Assembly: GCF_023022965.1 (NCBI RefSeq)
Contig: NZ_CP095462.1
Coordinates: 1,426,001 to 1,490,000 of the forward strand
Source of the DNA: Ectobacillus sp. JY-23
GTDB taxonomy: Bacteria > Bacillota > Bacilli > Bacillales > Bacillaceae_G
DNA: 64,000 nucleotides
Direction of reading: 5' to 3'
The translations under genes and the position numbers were made by a program. The notes beneath the pieces are model-generated. The model searched no databases. It worked only from the letters and a program-made list of their open reading frames with translations, and had not been told where the DNA came from. Below are positions 30,216 to 38,778 of this stretch, piece after piece. Every line of letters begins with the position of its first letter. Within the stretch, counting starts at the first letter, position 1.

Positions 30216-30611
30216 TTATCCTCCCTTTGGTAAAAAGCCTAAAATAGTTTCAATCACTACTGTTAAAATGGGGATGGCCATCACAAGAATGAGAACTTTA
30301 CCAGCTAATTCAATTTTAGAGGCAATCGCTCCCTGCCCTGCATCCTTTGTAATTTGCGCACCGAATTCAGCAATGTAAGCAATACCGATAATTTTCAGCA
30401 ACGTTTCGACATACACGTTATTCACATTCGCTTCGCTGGCAATGCGTTGGATCATGCCCAATATGGCCCCAATTTGATCGATTAAAAACAAAAACATCAC
30501 TGCACCAACAAACACGATAAACATTGAAGTAATACTTGATTTCTGCTGATTTAATACAGCCGCTAAAAAGGTGGCAATTAATCCGAGACCTACAATTTGT
30601 AAAATTTCGAT
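30216..30611 (-). CDS. spoIIIAD: Stage III sporulation protein AD (SpoIIIAD), apparent ATC start
   Basis: Membrane protein of the mother-cell channel. The first ATG in this frame (30524) would give only 102 residues and remove the first membrane helix. Upstream, the frame stays open and reads IEILQIVGLGLIATFLAAVL, the expected N-terminus, with no ATG, GTG or TTG. The codon at the expected position is ATC (30609-30611), eight bases after the strong site AAAGGAGG. I therefore place the start there (131 residues). Three to four membrane helices and the conserved GAQITKDAGQGAIASKIELA follow. Confidence 0.85.
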   Translation of the reverse strand: MEILQIVGLGLIATFLAAVLNQQKSSITSMFIVFVGAVMFLFLIDQIGAILGMIQRIASEANVNNVYVETLLKIIGIAYIAEFGAQITKDAGQGAIASKIELAGKVLILVMAIPILTVVIETILGFLPKGG

Positions 30612-30625
30612 ACGTAGCGCCTCCT

Positions 30626-30829
30626 TTACTGAAACAAAAACACACTCTTGATTTTATCGAACAAGCTATTAATTAATACTGCAACGTGGAGCAGGATAAC
30701 AACAAAGCCAACTAGAATGGTCCAGTTTGCAATATCCTCTCGCTTCAGCTCTTTTAACACTGTGTGAATGAAAGCCAAGATAATACCGATGCCTGCGATT
30801 TGAAAAATAAGTCCTACTTCCATAGACAT
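30626..30829 (-). CDS. spoIIIAC: Stage III sporulation protein AC (SpoIIIAC)
   Basis: A 67-residue protein with two membrane helices (about 6-24 and 37-55), beginning MSMEVGLIFQIAGIGI and ending KIKSVFLFQ, as in other Bacillus. The start is the ATG at 30829, five bases after GGGGGA; a GTG sits just before it. The stop is 14 bases before the spoIIIAD start. Confidence 0.92.
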   Translation of the reverse strand: MSMEVGLIFQIAGIGIILAFIHTVLKELKREDIANWTILVGFVVILLHVAVLINSLFDKIKSVFLFQ

Positions 30830-30839
30830 CACAATCCCC

Positions 30840-31355
30840 CTAGTACAATAAAATGACGATGAGAAGCCCAGCTAATATTCCCAAACTTTTCATCATTTTT
30901 TCATATCGTGCCTGCGCATCCTTTGCCTCGTCTTCTTCTCGCTCCAGATGATTAATACACAGAAGGATATGCTTTTGCTGTGACTCTCGATCATGCTGAC
31001 CAAGCGTCTCTCCAAACTGCTTTAAAATTTCTTTCTCTGCTTGCTTTAACGCCGTAAGCTTCCATATCTCTCCCAAACTGTCATCCCACGCCTCACGAAC
31101 CGTTTGATTTCCGTTCTCCAAGCGCTTTTGAAAGCTTTGAAACAACCAATTGATTGGTTTTGGCATTTGTGCTTCTAGTCGCTGTGCTGCTTCTCGTAAA
31201 GGGGTATGCCCATACATAATTTCTGCCTCCAGCGACTGCAATGCTGTTTTGAGAAGTCGAATCTGTCTTGGACGTTCGCTCATTTTTTTTGCATATTGAA
31301 ATCCAATCCATGTCGTTGCGCTGACCACCAGTACAGCACCAATCAACTTCAGCAT
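30840..31355 (-). CDS. spoIIIAB: Stage III sporulation protein AB (SpoIIIAB)
   Basis: 171 residues, resembling type II secretion/GspF-like membrane platform proteins. An N-terminal helix (LIGAVLVVSATTWIGFQYA), a cytoplasmic helical part (RPRQIRLLKTALQSLEAEI, a signature of the family) and a C-terminal membrane helix (LGILAGLLIVILLY). It overlaps the spoIIIAA end by 7 bases. Confidence 0.93.
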   Translation of the reverse strand: MLKLIGAVLVVSATTWIGFQYAKKMSERPRQIRLLKTALQSLEAEIMYGHTPLREAAQRLEAQMPKPINWLFQSFQKRLENGNQTVREAWDDSLGEIWKLTALKQAEKEILKQFGETLGQHDRESQQKHILLCINHLEREEDEAKDAQARYEKMMKSLGILAGLLIVILLY

Positions 31356-32263
31356 ATTGGCCCCGCCCCCTGTACTCGAAGCATTTGACCTTGACCCGTT
31401 TTTACAGCTGCAATGGTTCCAGGTCCTTTTGCTTTAGAAAGCTCAATCACACGTTCAAATACACCGTACTCTATCATCTTTCGTAGAGAAGGTCGTTTTC
31501 TCACGTCTTCATACCCATGACCGTGCGCTGTAATAAACAAACCAACACCCGCGTAAACTGCTTCTAATACCGCTTCGACATCTTCTTCTCTTCCAATTTC
31601 GTCTGCAATTACTATGTCAGGGCTCATAGAACGAATTAACATCATCATCCCTTCTGCTTTTGGACAAGCATCCAACACGTCTACTCTTACCCCAAGTTCG
31701 TATTGCGGCACACCTTTGACTGATCCAGCTATTTCAGAACGTTCGTCTACAATACCGACCTTTGCTGAAGGAATTCCTTTATGGCCTATACTGATAATTC
31801 GTGCAAAATCTCGCAGTAATGTGGTTTTCCCTGTTTGAGGAGGCCCGACAATCATTGTATTCTTCCAATTGTTCTCATAGACATACGAAAGTAGCGATTC
31901 AGCAATTCCTAGCTTTTGCCGGGCAATTCGAATATTGAATGAAGATACATCACGAATCAACTTGACAGCTCCTTTTTCTGTGACGACTCGTCCAGCCAAT
32001 CCAATGCGATGTCCACCTCGTATAGTGATATACCCTCTGCGTAGCTCTTCCTCTAATGTATAAATTGAAAACTGACTAATTCTATTTAGCAACTGCATCG
32101 CATCTTCTGTTGTCACAAGATAGGGATATACTTTTACACAACCGCCCATGCTGCATTCTAATGGGCGCTGCACACGCATACGAATTTCTTCTAAATGATT
32201 TAACTCTACAGTCTGCAATATTTCTTGTACTCGCATTGGTAATAGTTCCAACAGTTCCTTCAT
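31349..32263 (-). CDS. spoIIIAA: Stage III sporulation ATPase SpoIIIAA
   Basis: Secretion-type ATPase of the SpoIIIA complex in the mother cell. 304 residues with Walker A (VGPPQTGKTTLLRD, about 138-151), Walker B (IVIADEIGREEDVEA), and a preceding GGHRIGLAGRVV block that is conserved in the family. First gene of the eight-gene operon. It begins 72 bases downstream of yqhV; a degenerate repeat fills that gap. A sigma-E promoter is expected here but I could not fix it confidently. Confidence 0.95.
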   Translation of the reverse strand: MKELLELLPMRVQEILQTVELNHLEEIRMRVQRPLECSMGGCVKVYPYLVTTEDAMQLLNRISQFSIYTLEEELRRGYITIRGGHRIGLAGRVVTEKGAVKLIRDVSSFNIRIARQKLGIAESLLSYVYENNWKNTMIVGPPQTGKTTLLRDFARIISIGHKGIPSAKVGIVDERSEIAGSVKGVPQYELGVRVDVLDACPKAEGMMMLIRSMSPDIVIADEIGREEDVEAVLEAVYAGVGLFITAHGHGYEDVRKRPSLRKMIEYGVFERVIELSKAKGPGTIAAVKTGQGQMLRVQGAGPIC

Positions 32264-32283
32264 ACGCGACTCCTTATCATTTT

Positions 32284-32313
32284 AGCTCTGTCAAAGTTCT
32301 CTGTTCATTGTCA
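32284..32313 (+). repeat. Degenerate copy of the post-terminator repeat, upstream of spoIIIAA
   Basis: GCTCTGTCAAAGTTCTCTGTTCATTGTC aligns with the reverse complement of the long copy's tail (GCTCTGTTAAAGTTCGTTATTGATTTTCG) with few changes; quoted parts run 32285-32312. It lies between yqhV and spoIIIAA. Confidence 0.45.
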
Positions 32314-32335
32314 ATAATAGGCTTTAACACAGCCA

Positions 32336-32614
32336 TCATTTTAAAAGTGCAATAAATATACAGCCAACCCCTAAAACTAGAAAGAACAGCTTTACAAATG
32401 ACATGCCGCCTGCCACTTGTGTCACACCGATCATCATAGTAATAATCAATACAGTCGGTCCCACAAGGGCTAACATACCATTAATCAATAACGCTTTTTT
32501 CACATCATTTACATACAGCATGGACAAGGCGGCCGTAATCTCAATGCTACCTGATATGAGCCGAAGCAATGCCATCGCCAATACGGCAGACTCAATCCAT
32601 GTCAGCCACTTCAA
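32336..32614 (-). CDS. yqhV: YqhV family small membrane protein, TTG start
   Basis: 92 residues from a TTG at 32614, behind GAAGAAGGTGG; this start aligns with B. subtilis YqhV, while the upstream ATG (32656) has no ribosome site. Three hydrophobic segments. Conserved blocks AVLAMALLRLISGSIEITAALSM and INGMLALVGPTVLI. The function is unknown; its fixed place before spoIIIAA suggests it is sporulation-associated, but that is inference. Confidence 0.88.
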   Translation of the reverse strand: MKWLTWIESAVLAMALLRLISGSIEITAALSMLYVNDVKKALLINGMLALVGPTVLIITMMIGVTQVAGGMSFVKLFFLVLGVGCIFIALLK

Positions 32615-32700
32615 CGTTCCACCTTCTTCCTTTTTACAAAATACGTTTTGTATCACATTATGCAGAGGTTGTCCGTTTCAGAACAATTTTGCATGTAAAT

Positions 32701-32752
32701 ACGTGCATAAGAAAAAGGCATCCCTTAAGGAATGCCTTTTTCTTATGCACGT
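32701..32752. terminator. 52-bp near-perfect palindrome over the efp stop: terminator
   Basis: Twenty-six-base arms with one mismatch (C32722/A32731), centre CTTAAG. It includes the last efp codons and stop (32743-32745). On the minus strand the inner stem AAAAAGGCAT... ends in a T-run, so it can terminate efp. Confidence 0.85.
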
Positions 32753-33300
32753 GAAACGTATTTCGCTTCTGCTGTATTGATAATTAATGTTTCGCCTTCA
32801 TTGATGAAAATTGGAACTTGCACTACAAGTCCTGTTTCCATTGTAGCTGGCTTTGTAACGTTAGAAGCTGTATCACCTTTGATACCAGGCTCTGTCTCTA
32901 CAACTTTTAACTCAACTGTGTTTGGAAGCTCAACACCAAGTACTTCTCCTTGGAAGGTCATAATATACACTTCCATATTTTCTTTCAAGAATTTCAACTC
33001 GCGCTCAATACGTTGACTTGGTAATTCTAATTGCTCATAGCTTTCGTTATCCATGAATACATGCTCATCGCCCATTGCGTATAAATATTGCATGCGACGA
33101 TTTTCAATATGCGCTTTCTCTACCTTTTCACCTGCACGGAATGTTTTCTCTTGAATTGCCCCTGTTCGTAGGTTACGAAGCTTAGAACGTACGAAAGCTG
33201 CTCCTTTTCCAGGCTTTACGTGTTGAAACTCCAATACTTGCCAAAGACCGCCATCTGTTTCAATTGTTAAACCAGTACGAAAATCATTTACTGAGATCAT
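32743..33300 (-). CDS. efp: Translation elongation factor P
   Basis: Relieves ribosome stalling at polyproline. 185 residues with three beta-barrel domains; the N-terminal loop [12 protein letters not shown] carries Lys32, the residue modified in Bacillus EF-P. The C-terminal signature [19 protein letters not shown] is present. GGAGG lies about eight bases before the ATG. It follows the peptidase gene by 18 bases, giving the usual aroQ-pepP-efp unit. Confidence 0.97.
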   Translation of the reverse strand: MISVNDFRTGLTIETDGGLWQVLEFQHVKPGKGAAFVRSKLRNLRTGAIQEKTFRAGEKVEKAHIENRRMQYLYAMGDEHVFMDNESYEQLELPSQRIERELKFLKENMEVYIMTFQGEVLGVELPNTVELKVVETEPGIKGDTASNVTKPATMETGLVVQVPIFINEGETLIINTAEAKYVSRA

Positions 33301-33318
33301 GAAAAAAATCCTCCTATA

Positions 33319-34380
33319 TTATAAAATAATCAGCTCTTTTGGTGAATGCGTTAAAATTTCATTGCCTTCTTCCGTAACAAGCACGTCATCCTCAATGCGC
33401 ACGCCACCAAGACCCGGAACATAAATACCAGGCTCTACTGTTACAACCATGCCCGGCTCCAGTACCACTTCAGAGCGGAACGCCAATCCCGGTCCTTCAT
33501 GAACCTCCATACCGATTCCGTGTCCTGTAGAATGGCCGAAATACTCACCATAGCCTTTTTCCGTTATGTAATCACGAGTCAAAGCATCTGCTTCACGTCC
33601 CGTCATACCTGCTTTAATGCCGTTTACACCGCGCAACTGCGCTTCTAAAACGATATCATAAATATTTTTCAAATCAGCTGCAGGTTCTCCGACAGCAACC
33701 GTGCGAGTAATATCAGAGCAATAGCCTTTATAGTATGCACCAAAATCAAGGGTAATCAATTCACCCTGTTGTATGACCTTTTCAGAAGCTACGCCATGAG
33801 GCAATGCAGAACGAAGTCCTGAAGCTACAATAATGTCAAAAGAAGAAGAAGTCGCCCCTTGCTTACGCATGAAAAATTCAAGCTCATTAGAAACCGCTAG
33901 TTCTGTAACACCCGGACGAATGAAAGACAAAATATGAGTAAACGCCGCATCTGCAATTTGAGCCGCATCCTTTAATATCTTAATCTCAGATTCCGTCTTA
34001 AGCAAGCGTAACTTTTCCACAAGCCCAGATGTTGGTACTAAGTCCACTTCTACCGTTGTTTCGTAAAGTTTAAAAGAAGCGTATGTTAATGCATCTTGTT
34101 CAAAGCCAAGCTTTTGAATGCCCAATTGCTTTACTTGCTTTGCAACCTCTTCTACTAACGTACCCGTATGTTGCACAATTTCATACCCCACAGCTTGGTT
34201 TTGCGCTTGTTCCACATAGCGAAAATCTGTAATGAAGATCGCACGATCATTTGTAATTAACGCAACACCTGCTGATCCAGTAAACCCTGTCATATATGTA
34301 CGATTGTACTGACTTGTAATCAATAACCCATCGATTTCCTTGTTGGCAAACAAAGAACGTAATTGTAATAGCTTATCCAT
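33319..34380 (-). CDS. papA: Xaa-Pro aminopeptidase-type M24 metallopeptidase (YqhT)
   Basis: Cytoplasmic peptidase removing N-terminal residues before proline. 353 residues: a creatinase-like N-terminal domain and a pita-bread catalytic domain with all five metal ligands: Asp in LDFGAYYKGYCSD and DITRT, His in GHGIGMEVHEGP, Glu in VTVEPGIYVP and Glu in VRIEDDVLV. It overlaps the aroQ end by 8 bases. The symbol papA is the B. subtilis name; the exact specificity is not shown by sequence. Confidence 0.9.
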   Translation of the reverse strand: MDKLLQLRSLFANKEIDGLLITSQYNRTYMTGFTGSAGVALITNDRAIFITDFRYVEQAQNQAVGYEIVQHTGTLVEEVAKQVKQLGIQKLGFEQDALTYASFKLYETTVEVDLVPTSGLVEKLRLLKTESEIKILKDAAQIADAAFTHILSFIRPGVTELAVSNELEFFMRKQGATSSSFDIIVASGLRSALPHGVASEKVIQQGELITLDFGAYYKGYCSDITRTVAVGEPAADLKNIYDIVLEAQLRGVNGIKAGMTGREADALTRDYITEKGYGEYFGHSTGHGIGMEVHEGPGLAFRSEVVLEPGMVVTVEPGIYVPGLGGVRIEDDVLVTEEGNEILTHSPKELIIL

Positions 34381-34813
34381 TATGTTTCTCCCCCAATAAT
34401 GCCAAAACGGCTAGTTTGTATCCATAAAACCCCAAACCTACAATTTGTCCTGCAGTAACTGGTGCGGTAACTGAAACATGACGAAACTCTTCACGCTTAT
34501 GAATATTAGAAATATGTACTTCAATTACAGGAACTGAGATGCTTGCAATTGCATCACGAATTGCATAGCTATAATGCGTGTAAGCACCCGGATTTAGTAC
34601 AACTCCTTCATATAGTTCATCTGCTTCATGTAGCTTATTAATAATAGCGCCCTCTAGATTAGATTGAAAGCAATCAAGTGCAGCACCATGCTCACTTGCG
34701 AATTGACGCAATCCGGATTCAAGGGATTGCAAAGTTTCGGCGCCATACACGCCAACTTCCCGCACACCAAGACGATTTAAATTAGGTCCATTAATAAGCA
34801 ATAATTTCTTCAT
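34373..34813 (-). CDS. aroQ: Type II 3-dehydroquinate dehydratase
   Basis: Third step of the shikimate pathway. 146 residues with the family blocks LLLINGPNLNRLG, the lid VYGAETLQ with Tyr, LNPGAYTHYSYAIRDA, and EVHISNIHKREEFRHVS with the catalytic His. Normal length. First gene of aroQ-papA-efp. Works with AroK (57747-58238) in chorismate synthesis. Confidence 0.95.
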   Translation of the reverse strand: MKKLLLINGPNLNRLGVREVGVYGAETLQSLESGLRQFASEHGAALDCFQSNLEGAIINKLHEADELYEGVVLNPGAYTHYSYAIRDAIASISVPVIEVHISNIHKREEFRHVSVTAPVTAGQIVGLGFYGYKLAVLALLGEKHNG

Positions 34814-34913
34814 GGCAAACTCCTATCAAGTAAAACTTCCATCAATACAAACTATTGTCCTGATGGATAGAAAGCTAAATCATCTCGTCTCACTGTTTTG
34901 TGTTAAAACGTGA

Positions 34914-34941
34914 CAAAAAAGAATGTTCATAGAACATTCTA
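34914..34941 (-). terminator. yqhR terminator
   Basis: Stem AGAATGTTC / GAACATTCT with a 3-base loop and TTTTTTG on the minus strand, 10 bases after yqhR. Confidence 0.8.
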
Positions 34942-34950
34942 CCATACCCT

Positions 34951-35454
34951 TTACTTATTTGAATAGTTCGCCTCTTTCCCTACACCCGTCAATTTTTGTT
35001 CACTTGCTTCAAAAGAGACGGAATAGGCGATGAATACACCGTGTAAGATGAAAATGCATATAGTTGTAACGAGTGTTGCCCTTGAAAGTTCAAAAGGCAT
35101 ATCTACAACAGGGGATAGAAAGCCAATTCCAAAAAATAAAATACCCCACAATATTAACCCTTGTATAACACCGGGGATAACACCCTGAAACTTCTTAAAG
35201 AATGCACCGTACAATATCGCCAGTAAAACGGACAAAATTGTCATTACGATTATCCCAGATAAATTTCCCCATACCCCTTCCTTCCATTTTCCTAAAGCAA
35301 ACGGCATAAGGACATGATTCGGTCCAACATTTGTAAAGGAAAAGATATGAAAAAAATACCAGACAAATCCCCAAAAAAGACCGGCAAATAAACCGATTTG
35401 TACTGCTTTTTTTGCTAATGATGTTGGTTTGGGTTGATTTTTATGATTATTCAA
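34951..35454 (-). CDS. yqhR: YqhR-type membrane protein, TTG start
   Basis: 167 residues with four hydrophobic segments (about 18-40, 63-83, 92-112, 120-142) and basic ends. The TTG at 35454 is eight bases after GGAGG; a GTG at 35463 overlaps that site. Blocks FTNVGPNHVLMPFALG and GILFFGIGFLSPV resemble YqhR of Bacillus, function unknown. It is divergent from yqhQ. Confidence 0.8.
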   Translation of the reverse strand: MNNHKNQPKPTSLAKKAVQIGLFAGLFWGFVWYFFHIFSFTNVGPNHVLMPFALGKWKEGVWGNLSGIIVMTILSVLLAILYGAFFKKFQGVIPGVIQGLILWGILFFGIGFLSPVVDMPFELSRATLVTTICIFILHGVFIAYSVSFEASEQKLTGVGKEANYSNK

Positions 35455-35626
35455 TATGTACACCTCCGCTCGTTAGTATATCCTTCCGATGACAAATCAT
35501 GTCTGTGAGTATAGTTGAATTTGTAGCTAGCTTTATACGCTTTGACATGGGCCCTTTCGGTTTCTCTTGTCATGCGGTTAGTTTTACAGATACAATGAAG
35601 AAAAACAAATGCAGGTTGGTGTTTAC

Positions 35627-36550
35627 ATGACAGAGGAGACAAAACAAATATATGGGGGACAAGCTGTTGTAGAAGGAGTTATGTTTGGCGGTAGAGAATA
35701 TACAGTTACAGCAATTCGCCGAAAAAACAAAGAGATTGAATTTTTTCGATTACCTAGAACGAACAACAGGCTTTTGCAAGTTACAAAAAAAATTCCTTTT
35801 ATACGCGGTATCGCAGCAATTGTACATGCTAGTGCAACTGGAGCTAGGCACTTAAATTTTTCTTCGGAACGATTTGGTGTAAATCCAGAAGATGATGATG
35901 AAATTGCTAAGCGCAATGAAAACCAATCCAAACTGACAATGCTACTTGGAGTTGCAGTTGTAGGTGTGTTATCTTTTATCTTCGGAAAAGTGATTTTTAC
36001 GGCAGTACCTGCTATTCTTGCTTCCCTAGCTAAACCTATTTTCCCCACGCACACTGCGCAGGTACTTTTGGAAAGCATCATAAAATTGTTCTTTTTATTA
36101 GGTTACATTTATATAATTTCGCTTACACCGCTCGTGAAACGAGTTTTTCAATATCACGGAGCTGAACACAAAGTCATTAATGCCTATGAGAATAACTTAC
36201 CACTTACCGTAGAGAATGTGCAGCGCCAAACGAGGCTTCATTATCGCTGCGGTAGCAGTTTTATTCTTTTTACCGTTATCATCAGTATGTTTATTTACTT
36301 ATTGGTACCAACAGAACCGCTTTGGCTACGCCTTATAAACCGCTTAGCATTAATTCCTGTTGTTCTTGGTATTTCATTTGAAGTACTGCAGCTCACCAAC
36401 AAATTGCGAGACGTTCCGGTGCTTCGCTTTCTGGGCTACCCGGGACTTTGGTTACAATTGCTTACAACCAAAGAACCAACTGACCAACAAGTAGAGGTTG
36501 CCCTTGCTTCTTTTAATGAATTACTTCGTTTAGAGCAAAAGCACTCATAA
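35627..36550 (+). CDS. yqhQ: YqhQ, DUF1385 membrane protein
   Basis: 307 residues. The N-terminal signature YGGQAVVEGVMFGGREYT and the block YHGAEHKVINAYE, followed by TRLHYRCGSSFILF, are diagnostic for DUF1385. Four membrane helices. Function unknown; some relatives have been linked to ribosome-associated or metal functions but that is not shown here. The start at 35627 follows AGGTTGGTG; the ATG at 35609 would add six residues before it. Confidence 0.88.
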   Translation: MTEETKQIYGGQAVVEGVMFGGREYTVTAIRRKNKEIEFFRLPRTNNRLLQVTKKIPFIRGIAAIVHASATGARHLNFSSERFGVNPEDDDEIAKRNENQSKLTMLLGVAVVGVLSFIFGKVIFTAVPAILASLAKPIFPTHTAQVLLESIIKLFFLLGYIYIISLTPLVKRVFQYHGAEHKVINAYENNLPLTVENVQRQTRLHYRCGSSFILFTVIISMFIYLLVPTEPLWLRLINRLALIPVVLGISFEVLQLTNKLRDVPVLRFLGYPGLWLQLLTTKEPTDQQVEVALASFNELLRLEQKHS

Positions 36551-36603
36551 ATATTCCGCTCTTCTCAATATGATTAAATAAATGCCTTTAGGAGGTGTGT
36601 GCC

Positions 36604-36972
36604 GTGAGCGGCCGTTCATTTGCGCTAATTCTATTTCTGCTTGTTATTGGGCTGGCAGTATATCAGATGATTACTTCTACCATGAATGACCCAGCAGGTA
36701 TGATTCAAAACGTGTTGACTATTGCTATTGTTATCGGCGCCTTCTTTTTGTTATTCAAGTTATTTGCCAGTGGCGGAAGTGCGCGCTCATCTTATAATCG
36801 TGCTGCAAAGCAATCAAAACGTAAATATGCAAAATCATCTACCGCACCACTGAAAATGCAGGATGCGCAGAAGAGAAAAAACGGCTCTATATTCAAGAAA
36901 AAACGCAAACCATCCCACCTGACTGTTATTGAAGGAAAAAAAGGTAAGAAGAAGGACCGTGCTTCATTCTAG
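36604..36972 (+). CDS. yqhP: SA1362-family (YqhP) small membrane protein, GTG start
   Basis: 122 residues: two membrane helices (about 5-24 and 36-57) then a strongly basic Lys/Arg/Ser tail (KQSKRKYAKSS, IFKKKRKP, EGKKGKKKD). The layout matches the SA1362/YqhP family, function unknown. The GTG is about seven bases after AGGAGGTG. It follows yqhQ by 53 bases and ends in a terminator. Confidence 0.85.
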   Translation: MSGRSFALILFLLVIGLAVYQMITSTMNDPAGMIQNVLTIAIVIGAFFLLFKLFASGGSARSSYNRAAKQSKRKYAKSSTAPLKMQDAQKRKNGSIFKKKRKPSHLTVIEGKKGKKKDRASF

Positions 36973-36987
36973 CACGGTCCTTTTTTT
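36954..36987 (+). terminator. yqhP terminator
   Basis: Nine-base arms GGACCGTGC / GCACGGTCC with a 9-base loop and seven T's; the left arm is in the last yqhP codons. Confidence 0.88.
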
Positions 36988-37060
36988 GAAGACAAAAATT
37001 TCTGATGGGGCCTGTTTCTGCTGTTTCATACTCCGTTGCTGTTCGCTATATGCCGTTAAG

Positions 37061-38569
37061 TTACTTTGCTAAAACCGCTGTATAGCTCTCACCGTTTTTC
37101 TTGGACACATAAAACTCATACATACCAGATGGTTTGGAACGCTCCAGCCAAATGGTCGTATCAGCACTCGCCGCAATGTATTGGAATGGTCCGCTATTGT
37201 AACGATACATAATCGTGATGCCTGGCTCTTTTGTGGCATCTGGATTTCTGCTTACATCCACATGCGCTCCATTATATATCAATTTGTATTCATTGACTAC
37301 GGTTCCATTTACAGTTCTTGTATTACCTGTAGGTGCAATCGTCGCATTTTCGACTTTCGGCGGGACTATGCCATCTCCTGTAATTTTGTCATGCACAATG
37401 TAGGTGATCCTTCCGGATGTTGCCCATGCCGCGTCCAACTCACTTGCTAGATATCTTCTCTCTACTTCCAAATCATTGGCAGATGCAGGATCATTGACTA
37501 TAAAGTACTCTTTGCCATCCGGATCCTTCACGAATCCCTTTACCACTAAAATATGTCCAGGAGTAGAAGCGATAGGCGCACCATGGACAACCGGATACGA
37601 TTTATTGATACTTTCATCGTTGCGGTATTGCACACTGATTCCGACAGGATTCCCTTTTATAATTTCCCTTTTGATATCATCCTTTGAGTTCATGTACTCT
37701 ATATATGCTTCATAACCAAAGCTTCCTGCATATGCAGCGTTGAATGTCCAATTTCCATATGAATTAAATTTTGTATCATATAGATTCCACGCATTTTGTT
37801 CAGGAAGAGTAGACTCACCTTTACGGTTCAATAACATTGTCATTGTAGTTGGACTGCAAATGCTGTTTGCAATCTCTGGATCACGAATCATTTGGGAGAA
37901 TTGGGGAACATCGATTACTTTATTGAGAGATGCTAGTTGTTCAGGGGCAATACCATCGTTATATACTTTTTGAATAGGGTTGGAAGAGTTGGCGATTGTT
38001 GTCGATACTAGATTCACCTTTGGTGAAACGTTTGGATTTGTGGTTTTTAACGTCAAACGGTATCTAAAGCCATCGGATTCAGACTTAGGAATCAATGTAT
38101 CCACGCTCATTGTTGCCAGGCTATTAGAATTGGATTCTGATGTTCGTTCAGCAGAAGTAGTCCATGTACCCCACGAAACCCATTCCGACCACTTTCCTTT
38201 TACTCTTACTTGGCCCTCTACTTTTATACTCGTACCCTTCGGTGTGTCCGCATTCCACGACATTACCAATTCAGTAAACAAGGAAGGAGCAAGAGTCGCA
38301 GAAACATAGGTTCCTTGATTTGTATACACATTACTATTTTTCACCAGCATAATAGAGCCGTTTCCATCTTCAGTGGATATTGTATCCACAAATGCTCCCT
38401 TATCGAAATCAGTCTTTGTTGTTTGAATCCAAAGGTTGCCTTGAAGACTTTCTTCACCAACTGTGACAGGGTTTCCCTTTGTCTTTCCCGTTGTCGCACT
38501 TGCACTTGCACTTGAAGTTGTAATTCCAAGTGCCAAAACCAAACCAATCCCAACCGCTTTTTTTAACAT
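37061..38569 (-). CDS. Secreted C39-like cysteine peptidase
   Basis: A 502-residue exported protein. A signal peptide (residues 1 to about 25, LKKAVGIGLVLALGITTSSASASA) is followed by a beta-sandwich-like region (LMSWNADTPKGT-type block), then a C39-like papain-fold domain with the catalytic Cys in ANSICSPTTMTML, His in TPGHILVVKGF and Asp in IVNDPAS. A C-terminal beta-rich domain resembles fibronectin/carbohydrate-binding modules. The start is the ATG at 38569 behind AAGGGGAGAG. Not an ABC-linked bacteriocin peptidase; the substrate is unknown. Single-gene unit. Confidence 0.85.
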   Translation of the reverse strand: MLKKAVGIGLVLALGITTSSASASATTGKTKGNPVTVGEESLQGNLWIQTTKTDFDKGAFVDTISTEDGNGSIMLVKNSNVYTNQGTYVSATLAPSLFTELVMSWNADTPKGTSIKVEGQVRVKGKWSEWVSWGTWTTSAERTSESNSNSLATMSVDTLIPKSESDGFRYRLTLKTTNPNVSPKVNLVSTTIANSSNPIQKVYNDGIAPEQLASLNKVIDVPQFSQMIRDPEIANSICSPTTMTMLLNRKGESTLPEQNAWNLYDTKFNSYGNWTFNAAYAGSFGYEAYIEYMNSKDDIKREIIKGNPVGISVQYRNDESINKSYPVVHGAPIASTPGHILVVKGFVKDPDGKEYFIVNDPASANDLEVERRYLASELDAAWATSGRITYIVHDKITGDGIVPPKVENATIAPTGNTRTVNGTVVNEYKLIYNGAHVDVSRNPDATKEPGITIMYRYNSGPFQYIAASADTTIWLERSKPSGMYEFYVSKKNGESYTAVLAK

Positions 38570-38614
38570 TCTCTCTCCCCTTTTATCCATTTTTATGAAA
38601 GAAAATACATATAA

Positions 38615-38644
38615 ATTATATACTGGGAGGACAAAGCCTGTCTA
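38615..38644 (-). promoter_or_regulatory. Promoter of the C39 peptidase gene
   Basis: Minus strand TAGACA (38639-38644), 18-base spacer, TATAAT (38615-38620). A 7-base hairpin (AGTCTGT/ACAGGCT with one G-T pair) overlaps the -35. Start codon 46 bases downstream. Confidence 0.6.
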
Positions 38645-38778
38645 AACAGACTTTTCGACTTTTAAAGATAGCATATTCCAGAATTCGAGATTCAGGATAA
38701 TGAAAGAACCATACATTTTGTCGATTCTATTATGGAGCTCTGCTATGCTGTACTTCTTGCAGATACTCCTTTTTGCTA

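Noticed and set aside
35451-35642. 63-codon minus-strand ORF between yqhR and yqhQ
   Set aside because: Overlaps the starts of both genes and has no ribosome site or recognisable composition.
35623-36081. 152-codon minus-strand ORF inside yqhQ, and similar long shadow ORFs in bkd, dxs, xseA, gcv and recN
   Set aside because: All lie antisense to clearly conserved genes and lack ribosome sites.
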